This document shows, piece after piece, positions 38,901-47,600 of a DNA stretch of 64,000 nucleotides (position 1 is the stretch's first letter; each line of letters opens with the position of its first letter). Under the pieces are notes generated by a model, which was not told where the DNA came from, searched no databases, and worked only from the letters and a program-made list of their open reading frames with translations. The DNA is taken from contig JAOPHQ010004285.1 of NCBI GenBank assembly GCA_030340625.1, positions 1-64,000 on the forward strand, read 5' to 3'. The DNA comes from Merluccius polli (lineage: Eukaryota; Chordata; Actinopteri; Gadiformes; Merlucciidae). The position numbers were made by a program, and so were the translations under genes.

Positions 38901-39674
38901 CTGGTTGTGTCAGTTCAAAAGTCGCGAAGGGAGAGACGAAATGAGTTCGATATTATTACCGAATCGATCCAAATTATTTTTCAAATTGGCCTAATCTAGG
39001 CTTCATCTTATACAGGTCTGTCCAAGATGTGCCTCCTATTAAAGCCCATCACCAGCTATTACATTAACATTGGTCAACTTGACTAGCGGTCAATGTAATG
39101 GACATGCTTGTGCATACTGTTCTATAATGCTTAATGTAATAGTCAATCCTAACATTGATTAGTTCATAGTCATAAAGTCTCAAACTAATAGCCTACTACT
39201 TGCGTGCAAATGGCCAAATGATCACTGGCCAATTATGAAAACTGAAAAAACTGGTGCGATGATGTCCAGCCAATAGGCTACACTGTAGGCTGAACATGCT
39301 CTGACACTTGAGTTTAGAGACTCATCTGAAGGGCTTGTAAGGTGTTTATCTTGTATTGCAATATTAAAAACTCAACAACCCAAGTCTGTTCTTTATTACA
39401 AGAAATTGCACAGAAACTGGACTTAAGTTGCCCACTACAATATGAATGTCATCGCCCAGGGTGCAACACACAGGTCTTAGTATGAGACCACGTTCACGAG
39501 TTTCCACATCATGAAACTCAATTCAAATGTCATTTGCTTTGAAGTGAGCCGCAGTGACGACACCTCCAGCCCGTCCATAACGCATCATTATAAGAGCGGC
39601 AATAAGTGTTCTTACCCAATGTGCTTCTTCCGCAGGTCGATAGTTTTCTTTTTGTCCAAACATTCTGTCGCCAT
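14449..39674 (-). CDS. etnppl: Ethanolamine-phosphate phospho-lyase (AGXT2L1), 13 coding exons
   Basis: PLP-dependent class III aminotransferase-fold enzyme that breaks phosphoethanolamine into acetaldehyde, ammonia and phosphate. Exons in order on the minus strand: 39616..39674, 36774..36892, 26504..26663, 23121..23195, 22643..22739, 20354..20470, 19313..19395, 18036..18261, 16618..16772, 15871..15960, 14893..15023, 14714..14781, 14449..14508. All have GT-AG borders and join in one frame: 1440 nt, 479 residues (human 499). Landmarks: N-terminus MATECLDKKKTIDLRKKHIG, S-G-S-E-A-N-D about 112-118, Y-H-G-H 140-143, A-D-E-V-Q-V-G-F-G-R 248-257 (Asp249 for the PLP ring), T-M-G-K-P 278-282 with Lys281 as Schiff-base lysine, F-G-G-N-P after that. 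The first 12 exons match human ETNPPL closely. The last exon (19 codons) is chosen because phase and acceptor fit; the C-tail is poorly conserved, so it is the least certain part. Confidence 0.94.
15058..15850. repeat. CT-rich (polypyrimidine) tract filling etnppl intron 10
   Basis: Almost 800 nt of nearly pure C/T on the plus strand, made of degenerate ctctctccc, cccctaccct and tctcctcccc words. It fills the intron between the exons at 14893-15023 and 15871-15960. The transcript strand is therefore G/A-rich. The long Ser/Pro/Leu frames over it are composition artefacts. Confidence 0.93.
16160..16500. other. etnppl intron 9 sequence
   Basis: AT-rich intron DNA between exons 9 and 10 with short CA/GT runs at 16011-16029 and about 16567-16590. 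No other feature was found. Confidence 0.5.
16900..18000. other. etnppl intron 8 sequence
   Basis: About 1.2 kb of intron between the exons at 16618-16772 and 18036-18261. AT-rich, with no recognisable repeat family or coding frame. Confidence 0.5.
18266..18296. repeat. (GGA)n triplet run at the acceptor of etnppl exon 8
   Basis: About ten GGA units start 2-3 nt beyond the acceptor AG (18262-18263). In the transcript they read (UCC)n and serve as the polypyrimidine tract of the exon carrying the catalytic lysine. Confidence 0.85.
18368..18424. repeat. (CA)n microsatellite
   Basis: Interrupted CA run with cgtgcgtg and gcatgcatg edges in etnppl intron 7. Small frames over it are artefacts. 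Confidence 0.85.
19520..19552. repeat. short hairpin
   Basis: gacagactttttaa and ttaaaaagtctgtc are reverse complements separated by a 3-nt loop, in etnppl intron 6. Confidence 0.75.
20475..21480. other. etnppl intron 5 sequence
   Basis: AT-rich intron DNA upstream of exon 6 (20354-20470). Nothing recognisable before the CA repeats that begin at 21488. Confidence 0.45.
21488..21627. repeat. two (CA)n microsatellites
   Basis: Runs at about 21488-21522 and 21563-21627, separated by about 40 bp. The second abuts the left end of a hAT element. Confidence 0.95.
21628..22503. mobile_element. non-autonomous hAT element with nested LINE tail
   Basis: Ends caggcccggcccc and gtgccgggcctg are inverted; the flanks acacacac and acacacag match at 7 of 8 positions as an 8-bp target duplication, although they lie in a CA repeat. 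Inside are a (CT)n run (22076-22145) and a LINE 3' end (about 22149-22395). No transposase. Confidence 0.7.
22149..22395 (+). mobile_element. LINE 3' tail (L2/Maui-like)
   Basis: Contains caaggcagatgaccacgaac, gtcgccaagtgcttactcat, ggcgctatacaaataaaatt and a terminal (attga)n series. This is the common 3' UTR of fish L2-type LINEs as I recall it; only the tail is present. Confidence 0.6.
23574..24284. mobile_element. hAT MITE with perfect 8-bp target duplication
   Basis: Starts taggggtgtccccgacgaag and ends ttcggggtcacccctA; the ends are inverted. Flanked on both sides by GTAGTATG (23566-23573 and 24285-24292), the 8-bp duplication typical of hAT. The 711-bp interior is GC-rich in the middle and has no transposase. 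Lies in etnppl intron 3. Confidence 0.9.
24343..24770. mobile_element. MITE-like inverted-repeat segment
   Basis: tagcctggctccgcccgcct (24343) pairs with aggcgggcggaaccaggcta (near 24535-24554). A second pair, ggtctggcagtgctgta (about 24403) with tacagcactgctagacc (about 24735), reaches further out. Two nested or overlapping non-autonomous elements are likely. Confidence 0.5.
24907..25490 (-). mobile_element. hAT-like fragment with zinc-finger exon
   Basis: Ends resemble each other in inverted orientation (cagggttcccaagt and acttgggatgtctg). It contains a minus-strand first exon with a BED-like finger (24985-25167). Flanks share TTATAT but not a clean 8-bp duplication, so borders are approximate. 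Confidence 0.5.
24985..25167 (-). pseudogene. first exon of a hAT-type transposase gene (BED-like zinc finger)
   Basis: Sixty-one codons starting MANAERPKKRKYETHFTSDY and ending at the donor GAG|GTGAGT. The finger reads C-T-V-C-N-S-D-F-N-I-S-Y-G-G followed by K-R-H-V-E, the C-x2-C plus H pattern with a D-F-x-I-x-x-G-G core that I associate with fish hAT proteins. No further exons were found; the element is only about 0.6 kb, so this is a remnant. Confidence 0.55.
26970..27100. repeat. terminal repeat related to 35245-35395 (inverted)
   Basis: Begins tataccatggcctgggtgaa and continues through gtgcattatttttcgtgcat to accggtc. The same words occur in reverse complement at 35250-35386. It is a terminal fragment of the same MITE family. 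Confidence 0.7.
27101..27960. other. etnppl intron 2 sequence
   Basis: AT-rich intron DNA with simple aataaaataaaataga words near 27516-27540. No gene or recognisable repeat family. Confidence 0.45.
28031..28058. repeat. poly(G) run
   Basis: About 27 nearly uninterrupted G residues, followed by a further G run, at the start of the GTGCCC repeat block. Confidence 0.9.
28080..28520. repeat. degenerate GTGCCC-type tandem repeat
   Basis: Roughly ten diverged units of 30-60 bp, each with gtgccctctagagtg or gtgccctatagggtgccc, then ccaatgg or catggg and an A-rich gaaaatgtgatg. The words ctctagag and ctataggg are partly palindromic. No coding content. Confidence 0.7.
28920..30250 (+). pseudogene. 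ISL2EU transposase (THAP, coiled coil, DDE), disrupted
   Basis: Starts near 28918 with a THAP-like zinc finger: H-C-C-V-P-G then, in shifted frame, S-F-F-T-F-P-T-D-E-E-L-W-R-K-W-I, and the THAP end motif G-A-V-P-E-L-F-E-W at about 29110. Then comes a leucine-rich coil (L-V-L-E-E-N-A-S-L-K-E-E-I) and R-F-G-I-H-H-F-Q-A-S-D-K-D, cut by a GT/GA microsatellite at 29417-29470. The catalytic part resumes at 29536 with H-Q-S-T-V-S-R-I-I, I-L-D-C-S-E (first Asp), a small deletion and frameshift near 29780, then M-V-D-R-G-F (second Asp) and R-V-H-V-E-R-L-I-R-R (Glu). It stops at 30250. At least three breaks make it inactive. Confidence 0.8.
30336..30482. repeat. 147-bp palindrome between the convergent ISL2EU genes
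   Basis: Left arm from tacagtgtgactgcctttgg pairs with the right arm ending ccaaaggcagtcacactgta. Arms of about 64 nt are separated by a loop of about 18 nt (cgcatgtatgttatgtt) with only a few mismatches. It lies 86 nt after the transposase stop. Confidence 0.93.
30691..31984 (+). mobile_element. TTAA-target (T2/Kolobok-like) element 2
   Basis: Flanked by TTAA at 30687-30690 and 31985-31988. Ends are inverted: agggacactaagtagttttt and ttacttagtgtccct. It contains one coding exon with a splice donor (31028-31224) and no transposase. Its ends differ from element 1 except for the first AGG, so it is a separate family. Inserted inside the ISL2EU element. Confidence 0.85.
31028..31224 (+). CDS. 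orphan first coding exon (VNIG motif) in TTAA element 2
   Basis: Sixty-five codons from ATG 31028 (a second ATG at 31049 is also possible) to the donor AG|GTAAGT at 31225, splice phase 2. Basic start, then K-R-R-V-N-I-G-V-A-F-S-R-W-K-E-L and D-A-E-V-A-C-F-L-L-D-R. Aligned with the exon at 11362-11543, V-N-I-G, W-x-x-L, D-A-x-x-A and L-L line up without gaps and the donor falls at the same codon and phase, so the two exons are homologous and share an ancestral intron. No function is assigned. A protein-coding role in the present genome is unproven. Confidence 0.55.
32245..34916 (-). pseudogene. SWIM zinc finger / YqaJ-type exonuclease gene of the ISL2EU element, disrupted
   Basis: Minus-strand exons: 34765..34916 (MAFFTRSLQDLPTITVNDII start, donor GTAAGT), about 34480..34560 (contains V-I-V-R-A-E-C-F-R-S), 33786..33980 (SWIM finger C-T-C-V-A-G-T-A-L-C-S-H), 33624..33701, and a long last exon ending at 32245. 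The last exon has the YqaJ-like core: S-S-P-D-E-I-V (Asp) and G-L-L-E-I-K-C-P (Glu, Lys), a PD-(D/E)XK nuclease pattern. Breaks: an in-frame TGA at 32695-32697, a frameshift near 33125 and phase mismatches at two exon joins. Such proteins accompany ISL2EU transposases; their exact job is not settled. Here it is a pseudogene. Confidence 0.78.
33395..33487 (+). mobile_element. LINE 3' tail fragment
   Basis: Phrase aaagcgcattgagttgccat, then gaaatgcgctatataaataa and (gcctt)n repeats, a common 3' end of fish LINEs. Only about 90 bp remain. Confidence 0.55.
35096..35386. mobile_element. MITE with TATACCATGGCC ends
   Basis: tataccatggcc at 35096-35107 and ggccatggtata at 35375-35386 are inverted ends of a segment of about 290 bp without coding capacity. 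Flanking sequence at 35049-35090 repeats the interior (gtgcattatttttcgataca), suggesting a foldback or nested copy. A related end lies at 26970. Confidence 0.6.
35494..36711. mobile_element. hAT element with perfect 8-bp target duplication
   Basis: Ends cagggccgtacgcaggg and gggtacggccctg are inverted; TATGTTGC flanks both sides (35486-35493 and 36712-36719). The 1218-bp interior has a (GT)n/(CGTG)n run at 35877-36010 and no transposase. Its right end is 62 nt from the 5' splice site of etnppl exon 2. Confidence 0.9.
35877..36018. repeat. (GT)n microsatellite with GCGT interruption
   Basis: Long GT run followed by gcgtgcgtgcgtgcgtgcgt and GT variants inside the hAT element. Confidence 0.95.
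36930..38890. mobile_element. foldback element with long inverted arms in etnppl intron 1
   Basis: The left arm (about 36930-37500) and right arm (about 38440-38890) are reverse complements over several hundred bp: gaagttagct, ggaacgagtcgattttttcg, aatctattctgtgttatgcc, cctatttcaggccag and acatgtactaaacagg all recur inverted. The arms differ by internal rearrangement. The middle (37500-38440) is AT-rich with no gene. Family not assigned. The left end is about 40 nt from the exon 2 acceptor. Confidence 0.75.
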
Positions 39675-39832
39675 TACTGTTTTTAATTATTTGTGTGTCC
39701 TACAGAGTCTCACTAACGCAATGACCTAAAAGCATCTGTCTATCTGTCTCTCTCAGAAGGGATGTCCAAGGAACTGATGCCGACTCTCGCTTTTATTTTC
39801 TTGTTTCTCGCGCGAAGAAGCACATGCACGTA

Positions 39833-39856
39833 CACACACACACACACACGCACGCG

Positions 39857-39923
<67 letters not shown>

Positions 39924-39944
39924 GCACACGCCTATTTGAAAGTG

Positions 39945-39998
<54 letters not shown>

Positions 39999-40003
39999 AC
40001 ACA

Positions 40004-40080
<77 letters not shown>
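39833..40080. repeat. CA-TC-CA microsatellite cluster
   Basis: (CA)n at 39833-39922, (TC)n at 39947-39993 and (CA)n at 40004-40080, about 160-400 bp upstream of the etnppl start codon. Frames over it are artefacts. Confidence 0.96.
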
Positions 40081-40084
<4 letters not shown>

Positions 40085-40147
40085 AGGTGGCGCAGCTCCC
40101 TCTAGCAGTCACATTGTCAGTGACAGCCGAGTTATCTTGTAGATATT

Positions 40148-40262
40148 GTGGTCCTGACTAGCTCAACTTGTAGAGCAGTTAGGGGTTTGATTCCCACTGG
40201 GACCACCCATGCTAAAAATGTATGCACTCACGATATTGTAAGACACTTTAGATCAAAGCGTA
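40148..40262 (+). mobile_element. tRNA-derived SINE fragment
   Basis: gactagctcaacttgtagag (A-box region) and ggtttgattcccactgg (B box) are followed by ccacccatgctaaaaatgta and gtaagacactttagatcaaa, the order seen in fish tRNA-type SINEs. Confidence 0.55.
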
Positions 40263-40342
40263 TATATAGAAAGTCCAGATATAGAGGTGATATGGGCCAA
40301 ATTTGAGGTGATATGGTCCCTTTTTAATAAAAGAAACTGATC

Positions 40343-42292
40343 ACAGTGGTTAGGACCACAACATCTGTATCCACAGTGGCTAGGACCACAACATCTGTAT
40401 CCACAGTGGACCACAACATCTGTATCCACAGTAGCTAGGACCACAACATCTGTGTCCACAGTGGCTAGGACCACAACATCTGTATCCACAGTGGCTAGGA
40501 CCACAACATCTGTGTCCACAGTGGCTAGGACCACAACATCTGTATCCACAGTGGCTAGGACCACAACATCTGTGTCCACAGTGGCTAGGACCACCACAAC
40601 ATCTGTGTCCACAGTGGCTAGGACCACAACATCTGTATCCACAGTGGACCACAACATCTGTATCCACAGTGGCTAGGACCACAACATCTGTATCCACAGT
40701 GGCTAGGACCACAACATCTGTATCCACAGTGGACCACAACATCTGTACCCACAGTGGCTAGGACCACGACATCTGTGTCTACAGTGGCTAGGACCACAAC
40801 ATCTGTGTCTACAGTGGCTAGGACCACAACATCTGTATCCACAGTGGCTAGGACGACAACATCTGTGTCCACAGTGGCTAGGACCACAACATCTGTGTCC
40901 ACAGTGGCTAGGACCACAACATCTGTATCCACAGTGGCTAGGACCACCACAACATCTGTGTCCACAGTGGCTAGGACCACAACATCTGTATCCACAGTGG
41001 CTAGGACCACAACATCTGTATCCACAGTGGCTAGGACCACAACATCTGTGTCTACAGTGGCTAGGACCACAACATCTGTGTCTACAGTGGCTAGGACCAC
41101 AACATCTATATCCACAGTGGCTAGGACCACAACATCTGTATCCACAGTAGCTAGGACCACAACATCTGTATCCACAGTGGCTAGGACCACAACATCTGTA
41201 TCCACAGTGGGTAGGACCACAACATCTGTATCCACAGTAGCTAGGACCACAACATCCGTATCCACAGTAGCTAGGACCACAACATCTGTATCCACAGTAG
41301 CTAGGACCACAACATCTGTGTCCACAGTAGCTAGGACCACAACATCTGTATCCACAGTGGCTAGGACCACAACATCTGTATCCACAGTGGCTAGGACCAC
41401 CACAACATCTGTGTCCACAGTGGCTAGGACCACAACATCTGTATCCACATGGACCACAACATCTGTATCCACAGTGGCTAGGACCACAACATCTGTATCC
41501 ACAGTGGCTAGGACCACAACATCTGTGTCTACAGTGGCTAGGACCACAACATCTGTATCCACAGTGGCTAGGACCACAACATCTGTATCCACAGTGGACC
41601 ACAACATCTGTATCCACAGTGGCTAGGACCACAACATCTGTATCCACAGTGGCTAGGACCACAACATCTGTGTCTACAGTGGCTAGGACCACAACATCTG
41701 TGTCTACAGTGGCTAGGACCACAACATCTGTATCCACAGTGGCTAGGACCACAACATCTGTATCCACAGTAGCTAGGACCACAACATCTGTATCCACAGT
41801 GGCTAGGACCACAACATCTGTATCCACAGTGGCTAGGACCACAACATCTGTATCCACAGTAGCTAGGACCACAACATCTGTATCCACAGTAGCTAGGACC
41901 ACAACATCCGTATCCACAGTGGCTAGGACCACAACGTCTGTGTCTACAGTGGCTAGGACCACAACATCTGTATCCACAGTGGCTAGGACCACAACATCTG
42001 TGTCCACAGTAGCTAGGACCACAACATCTGTATCCACAGTGGCTAGGACCACAACATCTGTATCCACAGTGGCTAGGACCACCACAACATCTGTGTCCAC
42101 AGTGGCTAGGACCACAACATCTGTATCCACAGTGGCTAGGACCACCACAACATCTGTGTCCACAGTAGCTAGGACCACAACATCTGTATCCACAGTGGCT
42201 AGGACCACAACATCTGTATCCACAGTGGCTAGGACCACCACAACATCTGTGTCCACAGTGGCTAGGACCACAACATCTGTGTCCATAGTGCA
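40343..42292. repeat. 30-bp minisatellite, about 65 copies
   Basis: Unit aggaccacaacatctgtatc plus cacagtggct, repeated head to tail with spacing of exactly 30 bp in most copies. Variants: g/a and c/t switches (gtgtct, gtgtcc), a +3 variant with an extra cac, and shorter copies lacking ctagg (-5). Because 30 is divisible by three, long Thr/Ser/Val-rich frames are open on both strands, but the -5 copies shift frame. It starts about 670 bp upstream of the etnppl ATG. Confidence 0.97.
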
Positions 42293-42828
42293 CAGGGTGC
42301 ACTTTGTTTTCATCCACTCTCAGGAAGTCTTTCAAGTCGGTTGGCATCTTGTTTTTCTTCTCCCCTTTCCTCGTTTCTGTGTTGTCTGGGACTTTAAGCT
42401 GTCATAGCAGTCCCATACAACATCCACTCTGTTGGCCCTTTCAAGTTTCTCTTTATAAGTAATGAGGATCTTGCTAGTAGTAGACCCGTGAGGTACTGTC
42501 TGGGGCACTGCATACTGTTTTCTAGGCAACAGATCAGCCTGTTTTCCCAAGCATAGTCCACCACAAAGGGACAGTGATGGAGGGTAGGCCTGGTTTTTGT
42601 GTGTGAAGAAGTTTTCTAGGTTTCCATCACCGGTCTGACAGGCGGTGTAGAGTCTGGAAAACTTTGAACATTTTTTCAGCGAGTTTTGAATTGCACTTTC
42701 TTCTTATTGTGGCGGTTTTAAAAAGAGAGAGCTTGTTCCAGTGATAGGTTTTGTGCCCTGCACCCTCTCTGCAACAAAGACTTTGTACTGCTCTTGGCCC
42801 ATCCCATAGAAATTCCGGAAAGCATTTC
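42293..42828. other. intergenic sequence
   Basis: No gene. Small frames on both strands lack family features. Confidence 0.4.
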
Positions 42829-43260
42829 ATTAGATTAGATTAGATTGACTTTATTGTCCACCTCAGTGGAGATTTCTGAATTCTTCTCAAGTACATAGAC
42901 AAGGAATAATGCAACACAACATTAAAAACATACCACATATACAAAATAAAATAGTGCAAATGGGCAGATAGCAGCAGATAAATTATATAAATAAATACCA
43001 GAGAGCAAATCTTATAAGTTCCCTGATGCATTCATTCTGTGTTCAATGCCATATGAAATATATGAAAGACTTATTGTACCGGTTCCGGGTGGCCCTTGGG
43101 ACCCTGAATCGACAGCCAGACGGAAACAGCTCAAAGTGTAATGGGTGTGAGGTATCTGTAGTTATATGTTTAGCCTTCCTGAGTACAGCACTGTCAAATA
43201 TATTGCAGAGTTGTTTTGTGACTTGCCGATCACCTTCTCTGCAATGTTAACAATTCTGGA
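42829..43260 (-). mobile_element. LINE fragment, reverse orientation
   Basis: Starts with (attag)n then attgactttattgtccacct, the reverse of a common fish LINE 3' end. The part near 43080-43200 (ccttgggaccctgaatcgac, then ccttcctgagtacagcac) resembles the adjacent LINE region. Old and truncated. Confidence 0.5.
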
Positions 43261-43938
43261 GAGCTTGTTTTTGTTCTCGGTTTCATTGTGTCACCTCATG
43301 TGCATTGTGCAGTACTGGGTGTGCTAACTGTTGTCCTGCTAAATGTATTATTAGCTAGCTAGCATCTACAGTAGTCCATATTATGGCTATTCATCTCCTC
43401 AGTTTCTTTGATAATTGACTAATATTCTATTCAGTAAAACAATAAAATAATAATAATAATTGATAGGATTTATATAGCGCTTTTTTTCTTAAAAGGCTGT
43501 TTTCATGAATACAATAATATATTTAAGAAAAATAAATCAGGAAAGTGTATTTTTTCTTACCTCAGGCAGATGTTACCAAGATGACAGTAGAGTGACAGTT
43601 CATCAAGACGGAAAGCTGCACTGAGAAGTATCAACTGAATTAAATGCTTCCCATGTTGCCAACATAGTAACATTTGTAAATGAAAGATTACATGAAATAT
43701 GCTTAAAATGTAATTCTGCATCTTCTCATACTGCGATTTTATTGTAATCCAAGGTCACTGAATTCACCATGAACTATTCACCTGAACAGTGTATGATGTC
43801 GCATAATATGGTATCATTGTAATCCTTGACCTTCAAAACATAGGGGTGGACATCGCTGTTATCATGTTTGGTTCAGGAGGTTATTCGATCGATTATAGCA
43901 GAAAGTAAAATGGCCAAGAGGCGTTTTTGTGATGGCTC

Positions 43939-44663
43939 CAGGGCCGGTTTTACCGATGGGCAATGTGGGCGACCGCCCAGGGCGCAATCTATGTGGGGGC
44001 GCACGAGCGCGCCCTCAAAAAAAAAAAAAAAACGAGTGCGCCCTCAAAAAAAAAAAAAAAAAACGAGTGCGCCCTCAAAAAAAACCCAGCGCGCCCTAAA
44101 AAAAAAAGAAATAAAAGAAAAACTAAACTCAAAACAAAACTCGCCAGTTTTCTAGACTACCGCTCATTTCCATGTCAGGCTAGTGGAGTGGGCGCTGGGG
44201 CGCCCTCGTTGTCACGTCACCTTGCTGCTGAGAGTCATACAGGTTGTGTGTCCAAGAGACAAGGGGAGGGGGGCGACTGATAAGCGAGCTGCACACTAGC
44301 CTACATGCGGAAATTTACTAAAATCTCCGCGACATCGTACTACTTCAGAAAAACTATCGGAGCCACATTTGAAGCGGTAGAAAAAACGGTCGGTTGAGAG
44401 ACGCAGATTGTATCTTTTTACGGAACATCCGCCCGATATAATGTCGTGATGAGATATCAACACCCAAATCAGGCCACACAACACAAACTGCCTCCAAATA
44501 AATTGTATTTCATAATTAACATAGACCCATATGCCTACACGACACGTAATTGATTGGTTTATGTGTAAAAAAAAAGAAAGAAATGTTAATAAATAAATGG
44601 GTGCCCCAGGGGCGCCCAAGGGATGGTTCGCCCAGGGCGCAAATGTAGCCAGGACCGCCTCTG
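43939..44663. mobile_element. hAT element with perfect 8-bp target duplication
   Basis: Starts cagggccggttttaccgatg and ends ggaccgcctctg; near-terminal gcgaccgcccagggcgc and gttcgcccagggcgc are shared. GATGGCTC flanks both sides (43931-43938 and 44664-44671). It contains A runs separated by gagtgcgccctc. No transposase. Confidence 0.88.
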
Positions 44664-44671
44664 GATGGCTC

Positions 44672-47600
44672 CATTCCTTTAAATGTTCAGGGCCCCAAAC
44701 TGTACAAGTGTAAAAAAACATAATTTTCACATATCACCTGGACTCAAATAACTGACAAACTGGCCGTCAGGCGTTTTGCATAAATCTATCAATTTGGCTT
44801 GAAATGCTCCATAATCAAACTGTAATTATATGCAACATAGACTAACAAATTATAGCACTCCCCACAATAAAATGTGTAGTCCGGAACATATTGGAAAGAC
44901 TGTGTTTATTTGGCTCCAACAGAACAGTCATGATATGTCCTCTAAAAATCTCTGAACAATAAGATCTGCGATGAAATTTCAGTCAAATGTGTAAAATGTA
45001 ATAATACTTTAAAGAACAACAAAAACAAACAAAGCACAGTAGCATCAATTCATTTTTTAAGCAAAAATAAGCAATAAAGAAAGAAAGTGTTGATACAGGA
45101 TGGTCATTTCAGGGGTTGATTCGGAGTATATTCGTACCTTTAGCTCAATAAGGCTGTATTTCATTGAAATGAAATGAACATTAACCATCTCCATTGGTTT
45201 GGCTAGAAATAGGCAAGGCTTCAGTAACAGGAATATGGTTGAAAAGATATCAACCCTAAAACATCTAAACTTTTCAGAGTACCTAAAGAACAAGTCAATT
45301 CACAAGCAATCCACAAATTTGTATATAATCAGCGATAGATATGGCATACAATTTCTTATATTTTTTATTTTCCTTTATGCCTTTAACTAACGTTAAAACC
45401 AATCTTTTCTTGCTTTTTTTTTGCCAAAATGAAAGTTGACAAAAAAAGGAAAGAATAAAAGTTTGCAAACAACGTCGATACGATCGTGTGTGCACAATGC
45501 GTTAAGAGAACCAACATTGACACTTAGCTGCACACACTGAAGATACAGCACTTCGTAATAAAACATAACCGTACTGTGTCACTCCGACTCAAATGAACAG
45601 AAAATAGTGAGAGGAGGGGAAACAACAAAAAAATAATCAACTAATTGTAAAAGTATGAAGAAAAAAAAGAGGAAGAAACACAACATTCAAACATTAATAG
45701 ACAGAGACACTACTTGGGGCAACAGTAAATCAATCCAATAGTGTACATCGACGACCCATATTTACAGTTTGCATTTTCTTTTCTTCCGTTAACGGTAAAT
45801 ATCTGTACTTCCATCTGGGCAGTGGTATGAAGAGGGGCGGTCTCACAAATGCAAGCGTTCCAGATCACACTCAGTGATCCTTTTAAGTCCAGCTGCATTT
45901 CCATCCACCACACATCAAAACCAAACTTATAAATTGCACTTCCTTTTTTGTTGCCGTTGTCAAACAAGCACCTATTTTAACATGACATTAAAATACCACT
46001 GTACATATATCAAACTACATTCAATGCAAAGAAAGAGATAGAGTGAGTGAGAGATAGACAGTGTGTGAGAGATAAGAGATGGAAAGGAATTAAGAAAAGC
46101 AGGGGAGAGGAGAGCTGGAAATAGTGTTTTAATACATGTCGTCGTGTGAGCCATGATTGATGTTGTTTGGATGAACTTTGAAGCAGATGAGTGCCATCTA
46201 CGGTATACGGCTGTAAGTTACAATAAAAGCAGTACGACCACTGTAAGTGTACTCCCTTATATGAACCTTGTTGAGTCTTATCAATGTGCCTCTGGGTTGT
46301 GACAATGGGAGGATCTTGATCTTGTGAACCAAAACTTTCAACTCGGAAACAACAGAACGGTGGTTAAAAAATAAAATAATGATGATGATGTTGATGATAA
46401 TGGCTGCCACTGGAAAGGAATGCCTGTTAGGAACCAAAATGGCTGCCTTTAAGAACGTGTATAGAAAAATAAATAATGTGTCACTTAAAATAGTGAGACA
46501 AGCATAATGCATATGCGCGCATAGACACACACACACACACACAAAATCTATTTAAATCGTTTAACATACAATAAAAAATAAAGACAGGAACTAAGAAAAC
46601 ACGTTATCTGCTTGTTGTTTTTCTCACCCACCGACAGAATTTACGAGTGAATTGTTGTCGACCTACGAACAAATAGCACTGTAACCGTAATCAGTACAGA
46701 TGACCTTTTCCTCTGAGGTGAAACTACAACTGCATGAACATGAAAACATCACAAATATACGTTTCCCATCACACTTGCATAACACCAACAATGTACATAA
46801 TGATAAAATGCTGATGTTTCACATTTGACACATCACCCTTGAGTGAATGAGTCACCAATATTTGTATACTAAGTGTATCTATATACTTGTTTGTATGTAT
46901 GTTTAGTTACATCTGTGTAAAAGTGACTCCCATGTCTTGGAAGCAATATGGAAGTAATATATATATATATATTCTGATTGTAGTAAAGTAAAACATGACA
47001 TGGAATGTAACTTAACTGGCCAAACTGAAGGACTGTGGTTAATAAAATGCAGTTTGCAAAATCATTGAGATATCACAAATTGTACATCTGTTTGCACTGT
47101 ACGACCTACAACAAGTAAGAAAACATAGAAAAAAACATAGCTTAAAAGACACATTTCAGAATGTTACATTTGGCTAACTCTCTACCATCACACCACAACT
47201 CGCTTCAGTCTTCTATAGGTGAATATAAGAACGTGACCGAATTGCATATTCTTGTTGATATCAGGTCCAACCTAATGTTAAATAAAGAAGTTAAGTTGTA
47301 AAATGGGTTCATGTACTACTGCATTCAAATCAGGTTTTGCATTTCCATAAAATACACAATAAATCCAAGCAAAAAACAGTGAGTCAAAACTCAAATTGAA
47401 AAACTGTACCAACAAACATCTGATACAAGATGTTTCATAGCAAACTAGGAGCCTACTTGACCATAATGTTGTGTGTGTGTGTTCAAACCCTCACTTACAA
47501 TCACTTTTTCTACACTGACTTAAATGCAATGCTTGTGACTAGCATGATACATGTCTAGATATGGTTTCGGCGATATGGTGGTGTATGCTATAGCTTACAT

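Noticed and set aside
40343..42292. CRISPR-like regular repeats
   Set aside because: The repeats are contiguous with no unique spacers, and this is a eukaryotic genome.
40703..42407. Long Thr/Ser/Val-rich frames (up to 536 codons) over the 30-bp minisatellite, mucin-like on the plus strand
   Set aside because: The unit is a multiple of three and lacks stops on both strands; copies lacking 5 bases shift the frame, there are no flanking exons or signal peptide, and both strands look equally coding.
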